Positions 8,645-15,692 of a DNA stretch of 64,000 bases are shown piece after piece. The stretch is from an uncultured Robinsoniella sp. Lineage in GTDB: Bacteria > Bacillota > Clostridia > Lachnospirales > Lachnospiraceae. The position numbers were made by a program, and so were the translations under genes. How positions within the stretch are numbered: the first letter of the stretch is position 1; each line of letters begins with the position of its first letter. The stretch is from NCBI GenBank assembly GCA_900539655.1, contig UQCR01000006.1, positions 48,780 to 112,779 on the forward strand. The letters run 5' to 3'. The notes below the pieces were generated by a model that ran no database searches, had not been told where the DNA came from, and saw nothing but the letters and a program-made list of their open reading frames with translations.

Positions 8645-8806
8645 TTAAGAATGTTTTTTCTTCTTTTTACTTTTGCTCTTCGTGCTTGACTGGGCTGCTG
8701 CCTCTTGTTCCTCTTTTTCCAATTCATTTACCATGTGTTCCATAACGGATTTGCAGGAATTGGGAAGCTCGGTAACGTCATAATTATTATAACCTTTATT
8801 ATCCAT
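8645..8806 (-). CDS. Small hypothetical protein, 53 residues, Lys-rich tail
   Basis: On the minus strand an ATG at 8806 lies 8 bp after GAGAGGAG. The frame encodes a 53-residue protein that begins MDNKGYNNYDVTELPNS. It continues through an acidic ELEKEEQE stretch and ends in a run of lysines and SKSKKKKK. A terminator hairpin follows the stop at the right distance. I do not recognise the family. The basic tail could bind nucleic acid, but that is a guess. It is too short for most ORF callers. Confidence 0.6.
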   Translation of the reverse strand: MDNKGYNNYDVTELPNSCKSVMEHMVNELEKEEQEAAAQSSTKSKSKKKKKHS

Positions 8807-8832
8807 ATTCACATCTCCTCTCTATGCACAAG

Positions 8833-8920
8833 CCAGTACAGCATTTCATAAATAATCGAGTAATGATGTACTGGTATCGCAGTGCGTAATTAACAGTAAT
8901 TAGCTGGCAGCTGTCTGCCA
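8833..8920. repeat. Two unexplained inverted repeats in the spacer
   Basis: CCAGTACA at 8833-8840 and TGTACTGG at 8867-8874 are perfect complements 26 bp apart. TGGCAG (8905-8910) and CTGCCA (8915-8920) form a second small hairpin. They lie between the symporter stop and the 53-residue gene; neither is followed by a T run. Confidence 0.45.
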
Positions 8921-8970
8921 TATCACTTAGTATGCACCGGAAGATGTTTCTTATGAGTGTATATGATATT

Positions 8971-10575
8971 TTAAGATTTCAGTAAAAGTTCAGTATCCAG
9001 AAGATCAGCTCTTTTTGCACAATGAAAAACTTCTAATTGTAAAATGAATACATTAAATGCTGCATTCAGGGCGTTCATAACGATATCTGCAATGACAGCC
9101 AATCCAAGTGCTTCGGCTGGAATCCCGGCCTGTAAAAACAGAACGGCATATCCGGAGAGAAATCCGCCTGGAATAGAAGGTGCCACTGAAGCCAGTATAA
9201 ATGATACGATCATGGTAATTACAAGCATTCCGACGGTTATTTTGACATCGTATGCCTGAGCGCAAAATACGGTTAAGAGAATTAAGTGCACCACGGCAGC
9301 CGGTTTAAATACCACACTTCCAAAGGAAATCGTAAATTTAGAAAGCCTGTGGTCGATTCCCAGTTTTTTATCACAGTTATTTCTCATAGCGGAATAAGCT
9401 GCGTTAGAAGAAGCATTTACTAAGGCAAGTAAGGAAGAAGGCATAATTATCTTTAAAATAAGGATTGGCGAAATTCCTTCTTTTATTCTGACGGATATCA
9501 GATAAAGGAGAAAAACTATTGCCATGCACAGCAGGTAGACGCCGGCCATTTGCAGCATATTAAAAAGCAGTGGTATGTAATTGCCTGCGATAAGCCGGTA
9601 AATACTTAAGAATATAAAAACCGGTGAAATGGCGGCAATGAAACCTGCAATACACTGGGAAATGGCGCTGCACTGTTCCATTAATTGTCCGGCAATGCTG
9701 ATTCGGTGCTGCAGCAGTACCATTGCCATGCCTACCAGTATAGCCAGTACAATGATCTGTATGGCATTTCCGGTCTGAAACGGGTCAATCACATTTTCCG
9801 GAATTGCTTCAAGAAGCAATTGAAATATAGATTCAGTCTGTATTCCCTCAGATCCTGCTGATGGTAAATAAATTTTTGTAAACACTGCAGCGGCAATCCC
9901 ACCTAATAGTGTCATTCCTATAAGAATCCCACTGAAGTGCCAGAGAACTTTTTTCCCTTCACTCCCCAGCCGGTTTGGTGCTCCAATATGGTAGATTCCC
10001 CATACAACTGCAAAAAACAGCATTGGGCAGATTATCGTAGTCAGCATGCCGGTAAATTTATCAAAAACGGGTATTGCAACCTGATTGAGTATAAAATCGG
10101 AAGCTTCCAATGGCAGGTAATGCGTGATTACTCCGGCAGCAAGTGCCAGGAGAACCGCAATTGCAATTGGTAAAAATGGATTGGAAGCCTTGTGCCTGAT
10201 GTTAGCAGATACAATGTTCATGCCTTTGGAGTAGACATAGCCGCAGCCGCTGCCACTCCCTATTGCAGCCAGAAACGGCTGGCTGAAAAATGCATCACCG
10301 AACTGGTCATCGTCGTTTTGTTCATAAGGATTAGCTTCCTTACCCTGTACTTTTAATGTAATCTGCACTTTTTTCAGACGGGTCTGAATGATTAATTCAC
10401 CGGAATTGGGTGCCAGCCCTTTTTCCATCCAGCTGTCCAGTGCTTTTTCCATAGAGAGGCGTATCTTTAATATTTCTTCCGGTTCCACAGAAAGCTGCTG
10501 CAGCGTTTCTACGATGAGATCTGCAACCATATCCGCATTCTGTTCCGACAATATAAATTTCTTTGTTTTTAACAT
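8971..10575 (-). CDS. Dicarboxylate/amino-acid:cation symporter-like protein with an extra N-terminal ATPase-like domain
   Basis: The C-terminal ~400 residues have the eight-helix, two-hairpin layout of the DAACS (SLC1, GltPh) family. ASSNAAYSAMRNNCDKKLGI stands for hairpin 1, and APSIPGGFLSGYAVLFLQAGIP for hairpin 2. The NMDGT motif is replaced by VVFKPAAV, and the substrate-binding D/R of the last helix by DIVMNALNAAFNV, so glutamate or aspartate is an unlikely substrate. The first ~85 residues (KIRLSMEKALDSWMEKGL) resemble a degenerate RsbW/HATPase fold; ordinary symporters lack this. Start 10575 follows AAGGATGTG. Confidence 0.75.
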   Translation of the reverse strand: MLKTKKFILSEQNADMVADLIVETLQQLSVEPEEILKIRLSMEKALDSWMEKGLAPNSGELIIQTRLKKVQITLKVQGKEANPYEQNDDDQFGDAFFSQPFLAAIGSGSGCGYVYSKGMNIVSANIRHKASNPFLPIAIAVLLALAAGVITHYLPLEASDFILNQVAIPVFDKFTGMLTTIICPMLFFAVVWGIYHIGAPNRLGSEGKKVLWHFSGILIGMTLLGGIAAAVFTKIYLPSAGSEGIQTESIFQLLLEAIPENVIDPFQTGNAIQIIVLAILVGMAMVLLQHRISIAGQLMEQCSAISQCIAGFIAAISPVFIFLSIYRLIAGNYIPLLFNMLQMAGVYLLCMAIVFLLYLISVRIKEGISPILILKIIMPSSLLALVNASSNAAYSAMRNNCDKKLGIDHRLSKFTISFGSVVFKPAAVVHLILLTVFCAQAYDVKITVGMLVITMIVSFILASVAPSIPGGFLSGYAVLFLQAGIPAEALGLAVIADIVMNALNAAFNVFILQLEVFHCAKRADLLDTELLLKS

Positions 10576-10667
10576 CTTGCTATCACATCCTTTTTGGGAG
10601 TACTCTAAGAGATTTTGTTAACCGCTCTGTATGTATATTATGTATTAGTTTCAAATTATATTAAAAG

Positions 10668-10695
10668 AGTATACCATACTTGGAGTAGAAAACAA
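10668..10695 (-). promoter_or_regulatory. Promoter of the symporter-like gene
   Basis: Read on the minus strand: TTGTTT (10695-10690), 16-bp spacer, TATACT (10673-10668). The 321-bp gap 10576-10896 holds this promoter and the divergent one below; nothing else was seen in it. Confidence 0.5.
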
Positions 10696-10836
10696 TAATA
10701 AATGTAGGTGCAATCATTTATAAAAAATGAAGATAAGCTTATGAAAAGGTTAAGATTCATTCTGCAAGAAATCTCCTGATTTTACGGATCAAAGACTGGA
10801 AATATTAACTTTAATAAAAGAATCCATCAGATAACA

Positions 10837-10865
10837 TTGCTATTTGCGTTTATTTAAATTATAAT
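10837..10865 (+). promoter_or_regulatory. Promoter of the 112-residue hypothetical gene
   Basis: TTGCTA (10837-10842), 17-bp spacer, TATAAT (10860-10865). It ends about 30 bp before the gene. Confidence 0.6.
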
Positions 10866-10896
10866 AATATAAGAAAAATTACGCAATAAGTGCCAA

Positions 10897-11235
10897 ATGA
10901 AGGAGAAGATCGGAAGATTGGAAAAATGGAAAGACTACGACGAAATGATGAAGGAGAATCCGGAATTGGCAGAAACGCTGAATCGGAGCTCCAAAGAAAG
11001 GTTGTTAGATAAGAGAAACATTGACGGGATTGCAAAAGCACTGTCCCGCTATGTTTACAAGAATAATGCGGCAGCAGATTTAGTGATAAAAGCGGTAAAA
11101 GAGGGACGTTGGCTGCAATTAGAACTTCTATATGGCTATTATAGCGGATTTGAAGATGACCAAAAAGAGGGAGGATGCGCAGAAGCAGATTTGGAACAGC
11201 TCTTAAAAGAGCTGCTCAGAAGTTTTGTGTATTGA
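10897..11235 (+). CDS. Hypothetical protein, 112 residues
   Basis: A charged, helical soluble protein with a WKDYDEMMKENPELAE start and an acidic Leu-rich end; I do not recognise the family. The ATG at 10897 has no ribosome site in front of it. AAGGAG lies inside the first codons (10899-10904), so a TTG at 10918 could be the real start. A promoter 30 bp upstream and the following NYN gene 37 bp downstream suggest a two-gene operon. Confidence 0.6.
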   Translation: MKEKIGRLEKWKDYDEMMKENPELAETLNRSSKERLLDKRNIDGIAKALSRYVYKNNAAADLVIKAVKEGRWLQLELLYGYYSGFEDDQKEGGCAEADLEQLLKELLRSFVY

Positions 11236-11272
11236 TTTATAAGATATGAAATGAAAAGAGGGCAACATATAA

Positions 11273-12283
11273 ATGAAAGAAAAAACATTTGCAGTATTGA
11301 TCGATTCAGACAATATTTCTTCAAAATATATCTCCTGTATACTGAATGAAATGACCAAGTACGGGGTCATCACATACAAGAGAATATATGGAGACTGGAC
11401 CAGTGCCCAGACAACGAAATGGAAGCAGGCACTGTTAGAAAATTCTATTATGCCGATTCAGCAGTTCAGCAATACCGTTGGAAAAAATGCGACGGATTCT
11501 GCACTTATTATCGATGCCATGGATATATTGTACACCAACAATGTGGATGGGTTCTGTATCGTATCCAGCGACAGCGACTTTACGCGTTTAGCCAGCAGAC
11601 TGCGGGAATCCGGCAAAGACGTAATCGGGATGGGAGAGGAAAAGACACCGAGGTCTTTCCGTGCTGCCTGTACGGTATTTACAAATCTGGAGATTCTGTT
11701 AGAACAGGATGAGGAAACACAAGAAGAGGTATTTGTCCATAAGGGACGTTTAAGTGACAGCTCCCTGGGCAGCAGAAACCGTCTGGGAGACAGCCAGCAG
11801 GGGATGGAGGACAGCAGCATTATCAGCAAGCGTGTCATTGAGAATGATATTGTGTCCATTATAACAGAAAATGACGACAAGGACCGAATGACAGGACTTG
11901 GGGAAATCGGCAGCCGTCTGGTGAAAAAATATTCCGACTTTGATGTCCGAAATTATGGATACAGTTCCCTGTCCAAGTTTCTGGAAGAAATGGAAAGCTT
12001 TGAACTTACCAAGAATAACAATGCCATTATGGTCCGGATGAAGGACAATAATATTAAGAAAGAACAGCTGTCGGAATATGCCATTAATCTGGTGCGCAGC
12101 AGCGGCAGGGAAGGCATGGAACTGGCATTTCTGGGCAATCGCATCCACCGTAAATTTGATAACTTTAAGGTGAAAGATTACGGATATGCAACCTTTGCAA
12201 AATTTGTCCAGAGTATCGGGCAGCTGGAAATAATAGAAAACAGGACGAAAAATAAGATTGTACATTTAAAATCCAACGATTAA
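11273..12283 (+). CDS. NYN-domain ribonuclease-like protein with two LOTUS/OST-HTH domains
   Basis: Residues 1-145 form a NYN (PIN-like, LabA/DUF88) domain with FAVLIDSDNIS, ATDSALIIDAMD and FCIVSSDSDFTRLASRLRE, which supply the acidic metal-binding residues of this nuclease fold. Two OST-HTH/LOTUS repeats follow, at about 185-260 and 265-335. Both contain the motif [YF]SDFD/FDNFKV followed by NYGYSSLSKF or DYGYATFAKF. LOTUS domains bind RNA, including G-quadruplexes, in other systems. The protein is probably an RNA-cleaving or RNA-surveillance factor; target unknown. Confidence 0.85.
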   Translation: MKEKTFAVLIDSDNISSKYISCILNEMTKYGVITYKRIYGDWTSAQTTKWKQALLENSIMPIQQFSNTVGKNATDSALIIDAMDILYTNNVDGFCIVSSDSDFTRLASRLRESGKDVIGMGEEKTPRSFRAACTVFTNLEILLEQDEETQEEVFVHKGRLSDSSLGSRNRLGDSQQGMEDSSIISKRVIENDIVSIITENDDKDRMTGLGEIGSRLVKKYSDFDVRNYGYSSLSKFLEEMESFELTKNNNAIMVRMKDNNIKKEQLSEYAINLVRSSGREGMELAFLGNRIHRKFDNFKVKDYGYATFAKFVQSIGQLEIIENRTKNKIVHLKSND

Positions 12284-12299
12284 CATACGTTCTTGCGAA

Positions 12300-12357
12300 A
12301 GAGTGTGTCTGAAAATTGCTTTACGCCGGGAATGAATTTTAAGACACACTCTATTTT
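12300..12357 (+). terminator. Terminator hairpin after the NYN gene
   Basis: AGAGTGTGTCT (12300-12310) pairs with AGACACACTCT (12342-12352), with an inner AAAATT/AATTTT extension, then ATTTT. Confidence 0.65.
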
Positions 12358-12366
12358 GGGAGAGAC

Positions 12367-13185
12367 ATGAAAGACAAAACGATAAAGAAAATAAAGGACT
12401 TTGATATTGCTCAGATCGCTGATTCCGGGCAGTGTTTCCGTTTGAACAGAAGAGAAGACGGAAGCTATTCTCTGATTGCCCGGGGGCGGTATCTGGAAAT
12501 TATACAGCAGGGGGAGGAAATTACTTTTTCCTGCAGTGAAAAAGAGTTTCAGGAAGCCTGGGAAACTTACTTTGACCTCATGACAGATTATGGGGCATTT
12601 AAAGCGCAGATTGAAAGTAAGGACCAATATATGCAGCAGGCAAGCGCGTATGGCAGTGGAATTCGTATCCTCCGCCAGGAACTGTGGGAAATGGTGATTA
12701 CCTTTATCATATCCCAGCAAAATAACATTCCCAGAATCAAGAAATGTGTAGAGTCTCTTTGCAGAGCCTTCGGTGAGAAAAGAAAGAATTTTAGAAATGA
12801 AACATACTATACTTTTCCTTCTCCGGAAGCACTTGCGGGACTTCAGGAAGAGGATCTGTGCTCCTGTAGCCTGGGATACCGGAACAAGTACATCAGAAAA
12901 ACCGCGGATATGGTTGTAAGCGGAGGTTATGATTTATACCGTCTCTATGATTTAAAATATGAAGATGCCAGAAGAGAGCTCTTGAAGCTATGCGGAGTTG
13001 GAATAAAAGTGGCAGAATGCATATGTCTGTTTGCTCTGCATCATATTGATGCATTTCCCATAGATACCCATATCCAGAAAGTATTAGACCGACATTACCC
13101 GGATGGATTCCCATTTTTAAAATACCAGGGGTTTGCCGGAATATTGCAGCAGTACGCTTTTTATTATGATGTGGAGGGATATTGA
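12367..13185 (+). CDS. 8-oxoguanine DNA glycosylase (OGG1-type, HhH-GPD)
   Basis: A base-excision repair glycosylase/AP lyase. An OGG_N-like domain comes first (SGQCFR near residue 20), then the helix-hairpin-helix region LCGVGIKVAECICLF, with Lys214 as the Schiff-base nucleophile. FPIDTHIQ gives the catalytic Asp233. The length of 272 residues fits clostridial OGG enzymes, of which the C. acetobutylicum one is the characterised type. No FeS cluster cysteines of the MutY/Nth kind are present. GGGAGAG precedes the start. Confidence 0.85.
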   Translation: MKDKTIKKIKDFDIAQIADSGQCFRLNRREDGSYSLIARGRYLEIIQQGEEITFSCSEKEFQEAWETYFDLMTDYGAFKAQIESKDQYMQQASAYGSGIRILRQELWEMVITFIISQQNNIPRIKKCVESLCRAFGEKRKNFRNETYYTFPSPEALAGLQEEDLCSCSLGYRNKYIRKTADMVVSGGYDLYRLYDLKYEDARRELLKLCGVGIKVAECICLFALHHIDAFPIDTHIQKVLDRHYPDGFPFLKYQGFAGILQQYAFYYDVEGY

Positions 13186-13210
13186 TTTCTGCAGGCGGCT
13201 GATGTATACT
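13182..13210 (+). promoter_or_regulatory. Promoter for the dehydrogenase-EutJ pair
   Basis: TTGATT (13182-13187, overlapping the glycosylase stop), 17-bp spacer, TATACT (13205-13210). Confidence 0.5.
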
Positions 13211-13255
13211 TTACTATGATTTTTAAATCATGCAAAAGAATAAAGGAGTAATATC

Positions 13256-14203
13256 ATGAATATTGTAATGTTAGAATCCCTCGCAGTCAGTGAGGATATA
13301 TTAAATAGTTATGTAAAACCACTGGAAGAAGCGGGACATACCTTCCGGGCTTATGAAAAAAGCAGTGATGTGGAAGTGTTAAAGGAAGAAAGCAGGGATG
13401 CGGACATTCTGATACTGGCGAACATGCCGCTTACACAGGAAGTAATCCGTGGCTGCAGTCATTTGAAATTTATTGATGTGGCATTTACCGGTGTAGACCA
13501 TGTGGATCTTAATGCGGCAAAAGAAATGGGAGCTGCCCTTAGCAACGCTTCCGGTTACTCTAATGAGTCCGTCGCAGAACTTACGCTTTGCATGATGCTC
13601 TCACTTCTTCGCAATGTTCCACAGGTGGATGCACGATGCAGGGAAGGAAAAACCAAGGATGGACTGGTTGGTTTTGAATTAAAAGGAAAAACAGTGGGAA
13701 TCATAGGCACAGGAGCAATTGGTCAGCGCACCGCCCAGCTTTGCAGTGCATTTGGATGCAAGGTCATCGCTTATAACGGTTTTTCCAGGAAAGAAAACAG
13801 TGAACTGATTACTTATCTGCCACTAAAAGAAATGCTGGAAGAAGCAGATATAGTAGCACTGCACTGCCCATTGACGGAGCAGTCCCGTCATCTTATTAAC
13901 GAGGAGACAATTGGATATATGAAAAAGTCTGCGATACTTATCAATGTAGCAAGAGGTCCCGTTGTGGATTCGGACGCTCTGGCTAATGCACTGAATGAAG
14001 GACGTATTGCGGGAGCTGGCATTGACGTATTTGAAGTGGAACCGCCGCTTCATACAGACCACCCTCTGCTTCATGCAAAAAATACCATTGTGACACCTCA
14101 TGTGGCATTTGCTACGAAAGAATCCATGGAAATAAGAGCCGAAATTGTATTCCGAAATATTGACCAGTGGTTAAAGGGTGAGCAGATCAACAAAATTTTG
14201 TAA
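13256..14203 (+). CDS. D-isomer-specific 2-hydroxyacid dehydrogenase
   Basis: An NAD(P)-dependent oxidoreductase of the SerA/D-lactate/glycerate dehydrogenase family. The Rossmann motif is GIIGTGAIGQRTA. The catalytic triad Arg (INVARGPVVD), Glu (DVFEVEPPL) and His (TPHVAF) is complete. At 315 residues it lacks the ACT domain of full SerA, so a role on a small 2-keto or 2-hydroxy acid is likelier than serine synthesis. AAAGGAG precedes the ATG. It is followed after 19 bp by the EutJ-like gene and probably co-transcribed. Confidence 0.85.
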   Translation: MNIVMLESLAVSEDILNSYVKPLEEAGHTFRAYEKSSDVEVLKEESRDADILILANMPLTQEVIRGCSHLKFIDVAFTGVDHVDLNAAKEMGAALSNASGYSNESVAELTLCMMLSLLRNVPQVDARCREGKTKDGLVGFELKGKTVGIIGTGAIGQRTAQLCSAFGCKVIAYNGFSRKENSELITYLPLKEMLEEADIVALHCPLTEQSRHLINEETIGYMKKSAILINVARGPVVDSDALANALNEGRIAGAGIDVFEVEPPLHTDHPLLHAKNTIVTPHVAFATKESMEIRAEIVFRNIDQWLKGEQINKIL

Positions 14204-14222
14204 TTACAGGAGCGTTATTTAG

Positions 14223-15035
14223 ATGAATATAGAAAAAGTAAATGCGTACATGAAACGAGTCACAGAGGCAGAGGAAAAAACATTTCCCTACAAGGGCAGG
14301 CTGAAAGTAGGACTGGACCTGGGAACGGCATATATTGTAATTGCCGTTTTAGATGAGAATAATCAGCCTGTGGCATGTGAAAAACAAAGTGCCAGAGTAC
14401 TTAGAGACGGTGTGGTGGTAGATTATCTGGGTGCGCTTGAGATTGTAAAAAAATTAAAAGCGAAGCTTGAAAAACGCCTGAAATGTGAATTGACTCAATG
14501 CGCCATTGCCATGCCGGCTGGTACGCAGAGCAGTTTAAAGACCCATACCTATGTGGCAGAAGGAGCGGGATTCGAGGTCATTCGCGTCTGTGATGAGCCA
14601 TCCGCCGCAAACTCGGTCTACGAGATTCAAGATGGCGTTATCGTAGACATCGGAGGCGGTACAACAGGTCTTGCAATTATTAAAAATGGCAAAGTTGAAG
14701 AAATACAGGACGAAGCAACCGGAGGAACACATGTAACACTGGTACTTTCCGGAAGATACCATATCTCATTCGAAGAAGCGGAGGTTATGAAACAGGATTA
14801 CAAAAATCATAATGAAATCTTCCCGGTGGTAAAACCGGTATTTGAAAAAATGGCATCCATCGTTAATAAATATATCCATGACCAGAAGATTAAAGCAATC
14901 TACCTGTGCGGAGGAACCTGCTGCCTTACTGGAATAGAGGAAATCTTTGAGAAAAAAACAGGAATCAAAACGATTAAGCCGGAGAATCCATTTCTGGTTA
15001 CCCCGGTAGGAATAGCTATGAATTGTGTGGGGTAA
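14223..15035 (+). CDS. EutJ-like actin-fold ATPase, orphan
   Basis: A 270-residue member of the EutJ family, predicted chaperone-like ATPases with a DnaK/PilM-type fold. The phosphate motifs are VGLDLGTAYIVIAVLD and VIVDIGGGTTGLAIIKNG. The adenosine motif is IYLCGGTCCLTGIEE. EutJ normally sits inside ethanolamine-utilisation or other microcompartment operons, but no shell or enzyme gene of that kind is present here. It pairs instead with a 2-hydroxyacid dehydrogenase. Function in this context is unknown. Confidence 0.8.
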   Translation: MNIEKVNAYMKRVTEAEEKTFPYKGRLKVGLDLGTAYIVIAVLDENNQPVACEKQSARVLRDGVVVDYLGALEIVKKLKAKLEKRLKCELTQCAIAMPAGTQSSLKTHTYVAEGAGFEVIRVCDEPSAANSVYEIQDGVIVDIGGGTTGLAIIKNGKVEEIQDEATGGTHVTLVLSGRYHISFEEAEVMKQDYKNHNEIFPVVKPVFEKMASIVNKYIHDQKIKAIYLCGGTCCLTGIEEIFEKKTGIKTIKPENPFLVTPVGIAMNCVG

Positions 15036-15064
15036 TGGTGAATCAGACACTTTGTGGCGTTACG

Positions 15065-15116
15065 CGGGCATTTGCGGAGAAATACTGATGTATTTTTCCT
15101 TAAATGCCCGTTTTTT
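15065..15116 (+). terminator. Strong rho-independent terminator
   Basis: CGGGCATTT (15065-15073) pairs with AAATGCCCG (15102-15110), with an inner GGAGAAATAC/GTATTTTTCC helix, followed by TTTTTT. Confidence 0.9.
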
Positions 15117-15165
15117 ATTGGTTTTTAGCCATCCGGCGCAAAATCAGGCATTTTTAAAAGGAGTA

Positions 15166-15194
15166 TTGACTCCGGCGATAGATAGGAATATAGT
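15166..15194 (+). promoter_or_regulatory. Promoter of the MarR-exporter operon
   Basis: TTGACT (15166-15171), 17-bp spacer, TATAGT (15189-15194). Confidence 0.7.
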
Positions 15195-15220
15195 TAGTAT
15201 ACTAATAGTTAGATAACTAA
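15194..15220. promoter_or_regulatory. Two palindromic operator sites, probably for the MarR regulator
   Basis: TTAGTATACTAA (15194-15205) is a perfect 12-bp palindrome. AGTTA-GA-TAACT (15207-15218) is a second one, within TTAGATAACTAA (15209-15220). They begin at the last base of the -10 box, where a bound repressor would block transcription. Confidence 0.6.
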
Positions 15221-15238
15221 TGATAGGAGGCATTACTA

Positions 15239-15670
15239 ATGAATATAGATAGGAAAGAAGATTCCTTCCATCTGCTGCTCGCCAGAACCTTTCATGCACA
15301 GAGGAATATGATCCGTCCAAGGCTTTTGGAAGCGGGGCTTTGTGTGGGGCAGCCTAAAGTTCTGCATTATCTCTATGACCATGGAGCCTGTATGCAGAAG
15401 GAATTGGCGGCGTTCTGCAATGTGGAGCCGGCTACCATGTCCAAGATGCTGGATACAATGGAAAAGAACGGATTGATAAAACGTATGGATGTAGCAGGAA
15501 ACCGCAGGGCATTTCACATTGTACTGACAGAGGATGGGCTTGCATCTCTTGAAAAGTGGGAAAAAATCTGTGAAGAAGCAGATGAAAGAAGCCTTAATGG
15601 TTTTACAAAGGAAGAAAAGGAGCAATATCGTAACTTTTTAAACCGGATGTATGAAAATATTAACGGTTAA
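15239..15670 (+). CDS. MarR family transcriptional regulator
   Basis: A 143-residue winged helix-turn-helix protein. The recognition region is QKELAAFCNVEPATMSKMLDTMEKNGLIKR and the wing is NRRAFHIVLTEDG, standard for MarR repressors. AGGAGG lies 8 bp before the ATG. The gene is first in an operon with a heterodimeric ABC exporter, and palindromes overlap its promoter, so autorepression relieved by an exporter substrate is the simplest model (inference). Confidence 0.9.
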   Translation: MNIDRKEDSFHLLLARTFHAQRNMIRPRLLEAGLCVGQPKVLHYLYDHGACMQKELAAFCNVEPATMSKMLDTMEKNGLIKRMDVAGNRRAFHIVLTEDGLASLEKWEKICEEADERSLNGFTKEEKEQYRNFLNRMYENING

Positions 15671-15692
15671 TAGCCGGAAAGGAGAACAGACA

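Noticed and set aside
11458..12265. Minus-strand frames of 140 and 171 residues
   Set aside because: They lie entirely opposite the clear NYN-LOTUS gene and have no recognisable domain or ribosome site.
14223..15035. EutJ-like gene as DnaK or MreB
   Set aside because: Too short for DnaK, lacks the MreB pattern, and the phosphate and adenosine motifs with spacing match EutJ better.
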